NCBI RefSeq assembly: GCF_024623725.1
Contig: NZ_JANKHG010000014.1
Span: 469,870-533,869, forward strand
Source: Limnobacter parvus
GTDB taxonomy: Bacteria; Pseudomonadota; Gammaproteobacteria; Burkholderiales; Burkholderiaceae_B
Length of the DNA stretch: 64,000 bases
Direction of reading: 5' to 3'
The notes below the pieces were generated by a model, which saw only the letters and a list, made by a program, of their open reading frames with translations, searched no databases and had not been told where the DNA came from. The position numbers and the translations under genes are program-made. The number at the start of each line of letters is the position of its first letter. The stretch's first letter is position 1. Positions 29,299 through 38,560 of this stretch are shown piece after piece.

Positions 29299-31377
29299 TT
29301 ATTGGTCTGCGAGCACAACCGGCGTTAGAAAGATTAGCAGTTCTGCCCGTCGCTTGGTGTCGGTTTTGCCCTTGAATAAAGCCCCAAGCCCGGGAATGTC
29401 GCCCAGAAATGGCACCTTTTCATTCAATACATTGTCGTCTTCTTCAAAAATACCGCCCAACACAACCGTGCCGCCGTCGGCCACCAGAACTTTGGTTTTC
29501 ACCCGGCGGGTGTCAATTGCAGGGCCGTTGGCCGTGGTAATCCCGATAGAGTCTTTGGCGATGTCTACATCCAGCAGCACAGTGCCATCCGGGGCAATTT
29601 GTGGCGTCACGGCCAGTTTTAAATTGGCTTCTTTGAATTCAGTTGCGGTTGCACCGCTGCTGGTGGCGATTTGATAAGGGATTTCTGTACCCTGCTCAAT
29701 CAAGGCAGGCTCTTTGTTTGAGGTAATAACCCGCGGATTCGATACAGTGCGAATTTTGTTGTCGGTTTCAAGGGCACGCAACTGCAAATTGATTAGCCGC
29801 GTGGAACTGGCGTTGAACAAGGTGTAGGCCAAAGTGGTGGATGCCAACGGACCGGTGTCAACAAAACCTTTGCTGCCAAACTGGTCGCCAACTTCAGTAA
29901 ACGCATCGGCCCTTGCCGAAGCCGATTGAATGCGCACACCCAAATCTTTCGACACAGAGGTATCGGCCAGCACCACCCTTGCTTCAATCATGACCTGTTT
30001 CACCGGCTTGTCCAGGCCCGTGATAATCATGTTGATGCGCTCCAGCCGCGTGGGTGTATCCTGCACAAAAATTTGGCTGGTGCGCTCGTCTGAAATCAGG
30101 GTTCCACGGTCCGAAAGCAGCTTGGAATCTTCCGACTTAATCAAGGTGACCAAATCTGCAGTTTTTTGGTAGCTGACTTGAAAGACTTGCGAAACCAAGG
30201 GCTCCATGTCGTCTTGTGCACGTCGATTGGCGGTTTGAAACTGATCGTTGCTTACATCAGCTGGCGTGGAAACCAACAACACATTGCCAGACTGACTTGA
30301 CACCAACCCCTTTGAGCGCATGACAATGTCCAGCGCCTGGTCCCAGGGCACATCTTTCAAAAACACGGTGACCGTGCCTTGCACAGAATCACTTAACACC
30401 AGGTTCATTTTTGTGAAATCCGCGAATACTTGCATGACGGTGCGAATGTCTGCATCTTTAAAATCAAGGGTAATCGGCCGCCCGTTGTAGCGGGCCACTG
30501 CACTTTGATTTTTTGCAGCCGGGGTAATACTTACGCTGTTGGTTTTTGGTGCTGCCAACTGTATCGGTGTCACTTCCACTTCGACCACTGAACCGCTTTG
30601 CCTAAGCAAGTGTGTGGCTTTGTTCAAATTCATTTGAACCACCAAAGCTTGGTCACCCGGGAACAATTCTACTTGCGCTATGGGTGCCCCGGCCGCAGTT
30701 TGCAATTGCTTCACCACATCAGGCTGAATTCGCGCGTTGGCAAATCGAATTCGCAGCCGTTCATTCGTTAAAACAGCATCTGCCAGAATATCGCTTCGAT
30801 CAAACACCATCCGCAGTACTTGCCTGCCGTTTTGCTCGGTTACGCGCCAGTCGTTCAGCACTGCGCCATCTTGCATCACTGCAGGCTTTCCCAGCACCTC
30901 TGCCACCGTTTTTTTCAACATGCTTCCTTGTGGCAAAACAGCAGCTTGTGTATTGCCAGGCACAAATGGCTTGGGCCCGGAGAAAACGATTTGAATGGAC
31001 TGCTCGGATTGCGTCGCCTGCACCTCATAGCTTTGCGCCAATTCGAACACCAAACGACTTTTGCCACCTGCAGCAATCAGTTGTGAGCGCTTGATTCGAC
31101 TGTCATTTGCAAACTCGACTGGCAAGGTTTTGTTGCTCAGCTCACTTGAAAAATCGAGCACTTGGCGCGCCGGGTTGGCCATTCTAAACAAACCGAGTTT
31201 TTGATTCATGGGCTGATCAAGCTGCAAGGTCAGTACTGTTTGATCATCCAGCTCCTGAAGTTTGGCATCCACAATCGACAAAGCTTGAGCATTGCCCATG
31301 AATGCCACCACCAGGATCGTGACCAACACGAAACTGAAGCGCGCCCGATTGTGTTTATTCACCATTTGCATTTTCAT
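29299..31377 (-). CDS. pilQ: Type IV pilus secretin PilQ
   Basis: A 692-residue outer-membrane secretin. A signal peptide ends at MGNAQA. AMIN domains for peptidoglycan binding occupy about residues 35-270. The STN/N0 part has RPITLDFKDADIRTVMQVFA near 300, and the N1 domain follows. The secretin barrel domain occupies the C-terminal 250 residues, with VMIEARVVLADTSVSKDLGV and, at the end, GGTVVLGGIFEEDDNV and VPFLGDIPGLGALFKG. It forms the multimeric pore through which the pilus passes. The ATG at 31377 shares its first base with the pilP stop (TGATG); a TTG one codon earlier is also possible. It ends the pilMNOPQ operon and precedes aroK. Confidence 0.96.
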   Translation of the reverse strand: MKMQMVNKHNRARFSFVLVTILVVAFMGNAQALSIVDAKLQELDDQTVLTLQLDQPMNQKLGLFRMANPARQVLDFSSELSNKTLPVEFANDSRIKRSQLIAAGGKSRLVFELAQSYEVQATQSEQSIQIVFSGPKPFVPGNTQAAVLPQGSMLKKTVAEVLGKPAVMQDGAVLNDWRVTEQNGRQVLRMVFDRSDILADAVLTNERLRIRFANARIQPDVVKQLQTAAGAPIAQVELFPGDQALVVQMNLNKATHLLRQSGSVVEVEVTPIQLAAPKTNSVSITPAAKNQSAVARYNGRPITLDFKDADIRTVMQVFADFTKMNLVLSDSVQGTVTVFLKDVPWDQALDIVMRSKGLVSSQSGNVLLVSTPADVSNDQFQTANRRAQDDMEPLVSQVFQVSYQKTADLVTLIKSEDSKLLSDRGTLISDERTSQIFVQDTPTRLERINMIITGLDKPVKQVMIEARVVLADTSVSKDLGVRIQSASARADAFTEVGDQFGSKGFVDTGPLASTTLAYTLFNASSTRLINLQLRALETDNKIRTVSNPRVITSNKEPALIEQGTEIPYQIATSSGATATEFKEANLKLAVTPQIAPDGTVLLDVDIAKDSIGITTANGPAIDTRRVKTKVLVADGGTVVLGGIFEEDDNVLNEKVPFLGDIPGLGALFKGKTDTKRRAELLIFLTPVVLADQ

Positions 31378-31886
31378 CAAAGTCCCCCAGGCGTTACGCC
31401 AGGCATCAGTTTCAGTTCAAGCGGCTTGCCTCTTGCGCGTCCATCCACAGGCAACAACACTACATTTCCAGCACCCAGAGAATTCACGCGATAGGCGTTC
31501 AGCACATAACTGCCGACTCCCACCACGTAATCACGCTGGCCGTCATTCAAAATGGCCACACGTTGACCAGATGACTCGATTATTCCCGTAAGCCGCATGG
31601 ACCCGACAGCTCGACCCAAGTCGTCTATACGTGCTTGTTCGCTGACCAACAAATTGCTGCTCCACTCGAACAACCGACCAGTGATCGCGGGCAAAGATTC
31701 TGTGTTGCTTGCCAAAGTCAGCTCATCATCGCCAGGCGCTTTGGCTTCAGACACTCTCACAGACGAATTTCTGCCTTGATTTAATCGTTGCTCCAGCGCC
31801 ATAAGCGACTCGGCGTGCCCTATGTCGGGGTTCTCCAGAGCAGGCAACAGTGGTACCAACAACATCGAAAACAGATATTCAATCAT
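31377..31886 (-). CDS. pilP: Type IV pilus assembly protein PilP, without lipobox
   Basis: About 169 residues from the ATG at 31886, which overlaps the pilO end by eight bases and has GAGGA ten bases upstream; a longer start at 31949 lacks support. The C-terminal beta domain reads RLTGIIESSGQRVAILNDG and RDYVVGVGSYV with a PVDGRARGKPLELKL end, which matches PilP. PilP bridges the PilNO inner-membrane pair and the PilQ secretin in the periplasm. It is normally a lipoprotein, but here the N-terminal hydrophobic stretch IEYLFSMLLVPLLPALE contains no cysteine. It may be anchored by an uncleaved helix. Synteny (pilMNOPQ) makes the identity firm. Confidence 0.88.
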   Translation of the reverse strand: MIEYLFSMLLVPLLPALENPDIGHAESLMALEQRLNQGRNSSVRVSEAKAPGDDELTLASNTESLPAITGRLFEWSSNLLVSEQARIDDLGRAVGSMRLTGIIESSGQRVAILNDGQRDYVVGVGSYVLNAYRVNSLGAGNVVLLPVDGRARGKPLELKLMPGVTPGGL

Positions 31887-32511
31887 TGCGACTTTCCTCT
31901 TCAGGGACTGGTGAAGCCGTGCCGACTTGATTCGTAGGCAGTTGCGCATATGCGTTCAGTTCGCCCACCATTTGCCAGTCCCCGGACTCTGGCTGCACCT
32001 GCATTTCGAACTCCTTCAAACTGACCTGTCTGCTCAGGCTGGCGATGTGATTCGGCAAACGGGAAATGGCATCGCCCTGCCCGCGAACGCTGACCTTGAC
32101 AGGCACTATGCGCATCACTTCTTTGTTGATAGAGGGCTGGGGCGTGAACTCGGACAATTTCAGTTGCTTGTCCAAAATCATTTCATTGATTCGCCCCAAA
32201 AGTGAGGCAAGCTCTCGGTCAGAAGGCAATGCCATCTTCAGCACAGGCAACTGGGCTTCAAGGGCTGCCAGCTCCGCTTCAATGGCAGTAGCCTCCAATA
32301 GCAGAATAGATTGTGACTCCAGCCGACTTAATGACTGCTGAATGTCAGTCTCGAGTTGCTGATTCATGCCCAGGCTGCTGCTCCAGAACAAAAAGAAGCT
32401 GAGAATTCCCAACAGGAACCAGGTGAACAAAATTAATGCGATGCGCATCGGCGCACCCAACAAGGGCAACTCTTCCCGCAAAGAGTCAAGGCTGAGTTCA
32501 TCTAGACGCAT
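31879..32511 (-). CDS. pilO: Type IV pilus assembly protein PilO
   Basis: A 210-residue bitopic inner-membrane protein. A short cytoplasmic N-terminus (MRLDELSLDSLREELP) precedes one membrane helix at about residues 25-45 (ALILFTWFLLGILSFFLFW). A coiled coil follows to about residue 110, then a ferredoxin-like periplasmic domain. It dimerises with PilN in the pilus alignment complex. The ATG at 32511 has GGAGG five bases upstream and overlaps pilN by 14 bases; earlier in-frame starts would add 38 residues inside pilN. The C-terminus ends in an acidic EEESRND. Confidence 0.93.
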   Translation of the reverse strand: MRLDELSLDSLREELPLLGAPMRIALILFTWFLLGILSFFLFWSSSLGMNQQLETDIQQSLSRLESQSILLLEATAIEAELAALEAQLPVLKMALPSDRELASLLGRINEMILDKQLKLSEFTPQPSINKEVMRIVPVKVSVRGQGDAISRLPNHIASLSRQVSLKEFEMQVQPESGDWQMVGELNAYAQLPTNQVGTASPVPEEESRND

Positions 32512-33109
32512 TCTGCCCTCCGCGCAACATAGCCTTGATCTCGAATTGATGCACTTCCTGGCCTGCTGGGCTGTTGGCTGTGGGGCTTGCAGGCGGACCG
32601 GAACTGGTTGCAGGCTGTGCCCCAACCAGCGTCACCAAATCCACCGACTGAAACAGGGCATTGCCTGACTCCATTTGATCCACCCAGGCAGCCAGTTCAG
32701 ACACAGAACTTGTAAACCCACCAATGAACATCGCGTCCATTTTTGTGGACAAACGAGTCAAAGAAACGCCACGTGGTACGGTTTTATCCAGGAACGACAA
32801 CCATTGACTGGCCAACAACGATTCCTTTTCCACCGCTTCCAAAGCCCCAACCTGTCGGCCAAGTTCTGCCACACGGTCTTTTTTACGTTGAACCTCAGCA
32901 GCCTGCGTTGCCATCTCGGCTTCCATGGCAGACAAATTACTGAGAAAGTTTTCTTTGTTGGCGACCCTTTGTGAAAACTCGCTGCCTACGGCGTAGCAAA
33001 TAAACAGGCCGACCAGCAAACCTGCAGACAATTCGGCGATCACACGCCGCCTTCGTTTGCTTTCCCGGTGATTGCGGTACGGGTACAGGTTAAAAAGAAT
33101 TACTCGCAT
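32498..33109 (-). CDS. pilN: Type IV pilus assembly protein PilN
   Basis: A 203-residue inner-membrane protein. Its first residues, VILFNLYPYRNHRE followed by four Arg/Lys, match the conserved 'INLLPYR' cytoplasmic peptide that docks into PilM. A membrane helix at about residues 24-44, a coiled coil to about 95 and a small periplasmic domain follow. The tail has a Pro/Ala/Ser-rich linker and EVHQFEIKAML. It overlaps pilM by ten bases and pilO by 14, so translation is coupled along the operon. The INLL element is slightly divergent (LFNL). Confidence 0.93.
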   Translation of the reverse strand: MRVILFNLYPYRNHRESKRRRRVIAELSAGLLVGLFICYAVGSEFSQRVANKENFLSNLSAMEAEMATQAAEVQRKKDRVAELGRQVGALEAVEKESLLASQWLSFLDKTVPRGVSLTRLSTKMDAMFIGGFTSSVSELAAWVDQMESGNALFQSVDLVTLVGAQPATSSGPPASPTANSPAGQEVHQFEIKAMLRGGQNASR

Positions 33110-34068
33110 GGCATGGCCTCCAGCGCACCGAAAGGCACCACGTCATCGTGCCAATGCGTGGCCAATTCACGGCGTGGTGTAATATCCAGCAAACGCGGTG
33201 AAAGAATTTGACTTCGCTTGGCGGTTGATTCGCAGCCTTTGGCATACATCAGCTCGCCACCCAGTATCAGTCGAACTGAAGCCACTTCTTCGGGCGCGCC
33301 GTCGCGAGTCCAGGTCGACACCAAGCGCTCAAGCGCAGAGATGGCCTGCACCACAGAAAACCCGTCTTCACTGTGCTCCCAACTTTCGTTGAACAACACG
33401 CCTTGCGAGAACACGGCCAAACGCACACGGTGTCGAGACAATTCGCCATGCAACAAAAACTGTATGTCCGCAGCCCGCAGTGTTTCCGAGGCCATTTGCA
33501 AATAGCCATTCATGGCAGCCACGGAATCCAGCGTTATGCCCAAACAACCCAGGTTGAATTGTTGGCAGGCCTCCAAAATTTCATCCACCTGTCGCTGGTC
33601 AATACCGGCCACTGCAAGGTTCACACTACCGTCCGACAACTCGGCCTTCACTTGCCAGTCAAATGCAGCCTCTCGCTCCGACTCACCTGCAGCCGCCTCC
33701 ATCAGTTCTTGGATCTGATATCGAATCAAGTTTTCACGCTCGTTTTTTTCAACACTGATTTCACCAAGGTAAGCGTGTTTGGATGGCACCGACATCACCA
33801 CAAACTGAGGCCGCACTGTATGGGTTGAAAGTTGCCCCAAAGCCCCGGCAATCGCTTGTTTGAGGGACTCGCCCGACACAAAAGCATCATCTGATGCAGT
33901 GACCCCCAATGCCCCACCACCAGACCCAAGGATGGACCTGAATGACAAGCAACCCCGACTATCAATTTCGCCATACACCCAGCGATAGCGCCGCGCGCTG
34001 AATGAGAACGACAGCGCATGAGCAGAGCCTCTGGACAAACCCGCCAACCATGTTCGAATTGATTTCAT
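33100..34068 (-). CDS. pilM: Type IV pilus PilM-like protein, divergent
   Basis: A 322-residue protein first in pilMNOPQ. PilM is a cytoplasmic FtsA/actin-like ATP-binding protein that recruits PilN. The block QFVVMSVPSKHAYLGEISVE, then RENLIRYQIQELME and LAVAGIDQRQVDEILEACQQ, match the SHS2 and core regions. However, the usual N-terminal phosphate motif 'GIDIGSsaVK' is not visible; the start reads MKSIRTWLAGLSRG and RYRWVYGEIDSRG instead. It is also shorter than the usual 350-360. It is thus a divergent member recognised by position and core blocks. The upstream 148 bases are shared with the divergent ponA gene. Confidence 0.82.
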   Translation of the reverse strand: MKSIRTWLAGLSRGSAHALSFSFSARRYRWVYGEIDSRGCLSFRSILGSGGGALGVTASDDAFVSGESLKQAIAGALGQLSTHTVRPQFVVMSVPSKHAYLGEISVEKNERENLIRYQIQELMEAAAGESEREAAFDWQVKAELSDGSVNLAVAGIDQRQVDEILEACQQFNLGCLGITLDSVAAMNGYLQMASETLRAADIQFLLHGELSRHRVRLAVFSQGVLFNESWEHSEDGFSVVQAISALERLVSTWTRDGAPEEVASVRLILGGELMYAKGCESTAKRSQILSPRLLDITPRRELATHWHDDVVPFGALEAMPCE

Positions 34069-34216
34069 GAATACACCCTGTGCAAGGTAGACCTTCAGGG
34101 TAGAGAATTCAGGCTGAGCGGCTAACCCTCATTGGAGGGGTATAACCACTAGGGGGAGTTCCCTGATTTCATCAGTAGAGTCAACGATCTGAAATTACCG
34201 CGCGTTGGCAGCTACA
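34069..34216. promoter_or_regulatory. Divergent control region of pilM and ponA
   Basis: This 148-base gap must hold promoters for both the pil operon and ponA. It has a C/G-rich stretch with CCCTCATTGGAGGG (5-bp stem, around 34125-34140), followed by a GGGGG tract. TACAAT at 34213-34218 could be a -10 element for ponA, which would put transcription start after the annotated ATG and favour a later start. No firm -35 could be assigned. Confidence 0.4.
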
Positions 34217-36724
34217 ATGTGGTCAATTCCACCCAACCAACACCGAACTGTGAATTCAAACAAATTGCGCTCAAACCAACGCTCCAAAGGTTTTATTGCC
34301 ACCGCGCTTATCCTCCTGATTGGCTTGGTCATTTCGGGCGCATTGCTGGTGGGTGTGGCCTTGGCATTGATTTTTCCAAAACTGCCCGACCTGGACACCC
34401 TGACCGATTACAGACCCAAAGTGCCTTTGCGCGTGATGACCACTGACGGCGTGTTGATTGGTGAGTTCGGCGAGGAACGACGACGCCCCGTTGAAATTAC
34501 CGAAGTACCCCTGATCATGCAGCAGGCCATCCTGGCTGCAGAGGATGACCGGTTTTACGAGCATGGCGGCATTGACTTCATGGGCGTAGCGCGTGCCATG
34601 ATTACCAACGTCACGTCGGGTGGGCGAACGCAAGGCGCAAGCACCATCACGATGCAGGTTGCCCGCAATTTTTTCCTGACACGCGACAAAACCTGGACAC
34701 GCAAACTGTATGAAGTGCTGCTGGCCTACAAAATTGAAGACAGCTTGAGCAAAGACGAAATTTTTGAGTTGTACATCAACCAGATTTATCTCGGTCAGCG
34801 CGCCTATGGCTTCCAGTCTGCATCACAAGTGTATTTCGCCAAACCCCTTCGCGACATCAACGCCGCCGAAGCGGCCATGCTGGCAGGTTTGCCAAAGGCA
34901 CCGTCTGCCTACAATCCGATTGTGAACCCCAGCCGCGCACGCGTTCGTCAGGAATATGTGCTGCGCCGCATGAACGAACTTGATTACATCGACGACACTC
35001 AATTCGAAGAGGCCCTGAAAACCGAATTGGTCTACCGCAACCGCAAGGCCAATGGTGACGACATTGAGGCCACAACGGGCCTCACAATCAATGCCGACTA
35101 TGCGGCTGAAATGGCCCGCCAGGCTGTGATGGAAATGTACGGAGAGGAAGCCTACACATCGGGCATCACAGTGACCACCACCTTGATAGCCAAGGAACAA
35201 CGTGCCGCCCAGCGCGCCCTTCGAAACACGGTGATGGATTATGAATTACGCCAGTTTTTTCGTGGCCCCGAGGGTTACATTGAACTGCCGAACGATCCCA
35301 AGGAAGCTGAAGAAGTGATCGGTGACAACATCAGCGACTACACCGACTACGGCTTTTTACAAAGCGCAGTGGTACTTTCAGCCAGCCCCAAAGAAGTGGT
35401 TTTGTCTCAAGGTGCAGGCGAACCCTTGGTGCTGACGGGTGCCAGCCTGAAACCTGCGGAAAGCTGGCTTAATGAACGCGCCCCCGCCAACAAACGCCTG
35501 AAACGGGGCGCAGTGGTCCGCGTGTTGAAGCGCAAAGACCAACCCACCATGCTGACCCAGTTGCCTGAAGTGGAAGCCGCATTTATTGCGATCAACCCCA
35601 GGGATGGCGCTATTCGCGCTTTGTCGGGTGGGTTTGAATTTTCGCGCAACAAATTCAACCACGTTACACAGGCGACTCGCCAACCAGGTTCGGCCTTCAA
35701 ACCTTTCGTGTATTCGGCAGCGCTGGAAAAAGGGATCACCGCAACCACACTGGTGGCAGACGAACCCATTTTTGTGCCCGCCGACACCCCGGGTGGAAAA
35801 GACTGGAGTCCAAAAAACTACGATGGCAAATACGATGGCCCCATGGTACTTAAAGAAGGCCTTGCCAAATCAAAAAACATGGTTTCAATCCGAGTGTTGC
35901 AAGAAATTACGCCGCAATATGGCCAGCGCTGGGCGACACAATTTGGATTTCCGGCAGCGAATGTACCGCCCTACCTAACCATGGCGTTGGGTGCAGTCAC
36001 CACCAACCCATTACAGATGGCCAGCGCCTTCGCCGTATTTGCCAATTCCGGTTACCGCGTAAAGCCCTACTTGATTGAAAAAATCACCGATGGAAGCGGA
36101 CGCATCGTGGCCCGGGCACGCCCTGCAGTGGCCGGCGAAGAAGCCAACCGGGTGATCGATTCACGCAACGCCTTTGTAACCACACGCCTGCTTCGCGAAG
36201 TGGTCGATCGCGGCACAGCCACTCGCGCCAAAGTGTTGAACCGTGGTGACATTGTCGGCAAAACAGGCACCACCAATGACAGTCACGACGCTTGGTTTGC
36301 TGGCTACAACAGCGACATTTCGGCTGTGGCCTGGGTGGGTTACGACCAACCCCGCAACTTGGGTGCCCGTGAAACCGGGGGTGGACTGGCCCTGCCGATC
36401 TGGATCGATTACATGCGCATTGCCTTGGCTGATCTGCCAGAGAAGCCACAGGTCGTTCCACCGGGTATTGAATATATTGATGGCAACTATTTCTATTCGG
36501 AATACACACCGGGCAACGGCATTTCGCGAATTGATGTGAGCGGCGGCGGAGATGACATTCCCAGCCTGTTTAACTTTTTGAAAGGCTTGGGCGGCATGAT
36601 GGACAACAATTCCAACAAACGCTACGAGGGACCAACCAGCTCCGGAGACGGTACAACTCACCTGGAACCAGAGCGTCCTCGTGAACAACCTCGCGATGAA
36701 ATTGAGCGTTTGTTTGGAAATTAA
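34217..36724 (+). CDS. ponA: Penicillin-binding protein 1A (class A, bifunctional)
   Basis: About 835 residues. One N-terminal membrane helix (about 25-50) anchors it. The GT51 glycosyltransferase has AAEDDRFYEHGGIDF, TITMQVARNFFL and EIFELYINQIYLGQRAYG. An OB-like insert precedes the transpeptidase, whose triads are GSAFK (catalytic Ser), SKN in LAKSKNM, and KTGTT in VGKTGTTNDSHDAWFAGY. It polymerises and cross-links peptidoglycan in the periplasm. The start is uncertain: the ATG at 34217 overlaps a possible -10 box, and a GTG at 34250 is an alternative. ponA divergent from pilM is conserved in this group. The tail is Arg/Glu-rich. Confidence 0.95.
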   Translation: MWSIPPNQHRTVNSNKLRSNQRSKGFIATALILLIGLVISGALLVGVALALIFPKLPDLDTLTDYRPKVPLRVMTTDGVLIGEFGEERRRPVEITEVPLIMQQAILAAEDDRFYEHGGIDFMGVARAMITNVTSGGRTQGASTITMQVARNFFLTRDKTWTRKLYEVLLAYKIEDSLSKDEIFELYINQIYLGQRAYGFQSASQVYFAKPLRDINAAEAAMLAGLPKAPSAYNPIVNPSRARVRQEYVLRRMNELDYIDDTQFEEALKTELVYRNRKANGDDIEATTGLTINADYAAEMARQAVMEMYGEEAYTSGITVTTTLIAKEQRAAQRALRNTVMDYELRQFFRGPEGYIELPNDPKEAEEVIGDNISDYTDYGFLQSAVVLSASPKEVVLSQGAGEPLVLTGASLKPAESWLNERAPANKRLKRGAVVRVLKRKDQPTMLTQLPEVEAAFIAINPRDGAIRALSGGFEFSRNKFNHVTQATRQPGSAFKPFVYSAALEKGITATTLVADEPIFVPADTPGGKDWSPKNYDGKYDGPMVLKEGLAKSKNMVSIRVLQEITPQYGQRWATQFGFPAANVPPYLTMALGAVTTNPLQMASAFAVFANSGYRVKPYLIEKITDGSGRIVARARPAVAGEEANRVIDSRNAFVTTRLLREVVDRGTATRAKVLNRGDIVGKTGTTNDSHDAWFAGYNSDISAVAWVGYDQPRNLGARETGGGLALPIWIDYMRIALADLPEKPQVVPPGIEYIDGNYFYSEYTPGNGISRIDVSGGGDDIPSLFNFLKGLGGMMDNNSNKRYEGPTSSGDGTTHLEPERPREQPRDEIERLFGN

Positions 36725-36741
36725 GCAAGGTTAAAATTCGT

Positions 36742-37068
36742 TCACATGGCGGGGCAGGTTTGACCAATCTGCTCACTTAACAACGCCACAAAGTGGGCCT
36801 TAAAGGGAGTTTTGCTGCGCGTGTCACGCCATTGCCCGTCCACATACTGATAATGAAAACCGCCTGATTTTGCAGCCAGCCACAATTCGTGGTTGGCCAC
36901 CTGGCTGTTCAAAATCATCTTGCCTTTGTCTTCAAAATCAAGGGTTAATACATTGCCTGAGCGCATTGAATCTGCATCCAGGTCGAGCGTGTCGACCAAG
37001 GATTCAATATACTCTTCTACTTGAACCAAGGTGGAATCCACCACCGCCTGGAATTCTGTGTCTGTCAT
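36742..37068 (-). CDS. cyaY: Frataxin-like iron donor CyaY
   Basis: A 108-residue frataxin homologue. It has an acidic helix 1 (residues about 3-30: EFQAVVDSTLVQVEEYIESL with DTLDLDADS after it), then LTLDFEDKGKMILNSQ and HELWLAAKSGGFHYQY, which form the beta sheet with conserved Trp and Gly. It binds iron and regulates IscS in Fe-S cluster assembly. The start is the ATG at 37068, preceded by AAAGGTGAG; a longer start at 37104 would run far into lptM. Its ATG overlaps the lptM ATG on the other strand by two bases. It is convergent with ponA, 17 bases apart. Confidence 0.93.
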   Translation of the reverse strand: MTDTEFQAVVDSTLVQVEEYIESLVDTLDLDADSMRSGNVLTLDFEDKGKMILNSQVANHELWLAAKSGGFHYQYVDGQWRDTRSKTPFKAHFVALLSEQIGQTCPAM

Positions 37069-37225
37069 GAAAAACTCACCTTTAAGAACATTGGCCATTG
37101 TCACCTTGTTTGCGCTGGGCCTGAACGCCTGCGGCCAACGCGGCCCGCTTTATTTGCCCGAACCGCCACCGCCCATTGCAAAACCGGCGGGCTACGACAA
37201 ACCTGAACAACAGCAAAACCGCTAA
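37067..37225 (+). CDS. lptM: LptM (YifL-like) small lipoprotein
   Basis: A 52-residue lipoprotein. The signal TLAIVTLFALGLNAC ends in a lipobox with Cys22, followed directly by GQRGPLYLPEPPPP, the characteristic LptM sequence. In E. coli, LptM helps the LptD/LptE lipopolysaccharide translocon mature. The start chosen is the ATG at 37067; the frame stays open 12 codons upstream but that part is antisense to cyaY. The Shine-Dalgarno must lie inside the cyaY 5' coding sequence. lysA follows 27 bases later, and the cyaY / lptM-lysA arrangement is common in beta- and gammaproteobacteria. Confidence 0.92.
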   Translation: MKNSPLRTLAIVTLFALGLNACGQRGPLYLPEPPPPIAKPAGYDKPEQQQNR

Positions 37226-37252
37226 ACCCAACATTTCCCGGCAGATTTTACC

Positions 37253-38560
37253 GTGCAAAACAATTCAGTGAACCCCAGCGACCTTAACCCACACCTGCAA
37301 TTCGATGCTGCAACGGGCGAGCTTCTATTCGAACAAGCTGAACTCACCGGTTTGGCGCAGGAGTTTGGCACGCCCTTGTATGTTTATTCGGCCAGCTCCA
37401 TCAAACAGGCCTATCGCGATTACGCCAATGCCTGCCAGGGCTTGGCGCATGTCACCATTTGTTATGCGGTCAAAGCCAACTCAAATATTCACATTCTGAA
37501 AACACTGGCGCAAGAAGGAGCCGGGTTCGATATTGTGTCTGCCGGTGAACTGGCCCGTGTTATTGCCGCAGGCGGTGACCCCAAAAAGGCGGTGTTCGCC
37601 GGAGTAGGCAAATCGGCCCAGGAAATTGAATATGCATTGGGGCAAGGCGTGGGTTGCTTCAATGTGGAGTCGGAAGCAGAAATGGCACGTGTGGCGCAAG
37701 TGGCCGAGAAATTACAACGCATCGCCAATGTGTCACTGCGCGTGAACCCCGATGTGGATGCCAAAACACACCCCTACATTTCTACAGGGTTAAAAGAGAA
37801 TAAGTTTGGCGTGTCAATGAACGCAGCCCCGCGCGTGTACCAGTTTGCGCACGCACACCCATGGCTGAATGTGCACGGAATTGATTGCCACATCGGTTCG
37901 CAACTGACCGACGCAAGCCCCTACTTCGATGCGCTCGACCGCGTGCTGGCGCTGCTCGACCAGCTAGCCCTGGAAGGCATTGAAATCAATCACCTTGACC
38001 TGGGTGGCGGCATTGGCATTCGCTACCTGGATGAAACACCACCCACCCCGGCTGAAGTACTGCCCAAATTGATCGCCAAGGTGAAAGATTGGGCAAGTGC
38101 CAAGGGCCGCGGCATGCCCAGTTTGTCGTTCGAACCAGGTCGGTCTATCGTTGGCAATGCCGGTGTGTTGCTCACTCAGGTTGAATTTCTGAAAGAAAAT
38201 GAAGGCAAACATTTCGCCATCGTAGACGCAGCCATGAACGACCTGATGCGCCCTGCCATGTACAAGGCCTTTCACGCCGTGGTGGCTTTACAGAAGAACC
38301 CCCATTCCAAGCCGCAAGAATACGACGTGGTGGGCCCCGTTTGCGAATCTGGCGACTGGCTGGCCAAAAACCGGGTGCTTTCTATCGAGCAGGGCGATTA
38401 CCTGGCCATTTTGTCGGCGGGTGCGTACGGGCAAACCATGGCCTCGAACTACAACAGCCGCGGCCGCGCTGCTGAAGTGCTGGTAGAAAACGGCAAAGCC
38501 ACACTGATTCGCAGGCGCGAAACCATTGAAGACCAGCTACGGCCTGAACTGGATGTGTAA
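37253..38560 (+). CDS. lysA: Diaminopimelate decarboxylase
   Basis: A 435-residue fold-type III PLP enzyme. The lysine that binds PLP is in ICYAVKANSN near residue 70. GFDIVSAGEL, the HIGSQ motif, a glycine-rich LDLGGGIGIRY phosphate loop, EPGRSIVGNAG and CESGDWLAKN (active-site Cys from the partner subunit) follow. It decarboxylates meso-diaminopimelate to lysine, the last step of the pathway. The start is a GTG; no ATG occurs before the conserved N-terminal block, and a second GTG lies five codons on. It is downstream of lptM in the same direction. No terminator is evident after it. Confidence 0.96.
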   Translation: MQNNSVNPSDLNPHLQFDAATGELLFEQAELTGLAQEFGTPLYVYSASSIKQAYRDYANACQGLAHVTICYAVKANSNIHILKTLAQEGAGFDIVSAGELARVIAAGGDPKKAVFAGVGKSAQEIEYALGQGVGCFNVESEAEMARVAQVAEKLQRIANVSLRVNPDVDAKTHPYISTGLKENKFGVSMNAAPRVYQFAHAHPWLNVHGIDCHIGSQLTDASPYFDALDRVLALLDQLALEGIEINHLDLGGGIGIRYLDETPPTPAEVLPKLIAKVKDWASAKGRGMPSLSFEPGRSIVGNAGVLLTQVEFLKENEGKHFAIVDAAMNDLMRPAMYKAFHAVVALQKNPHSKPQEYDVVGPVCESGDWLAKNRVLSIEQGDYLAILSAGAYGQTMASNYNSRGRAAEVLVENGKATLIRRRETIEDQLRPELDV

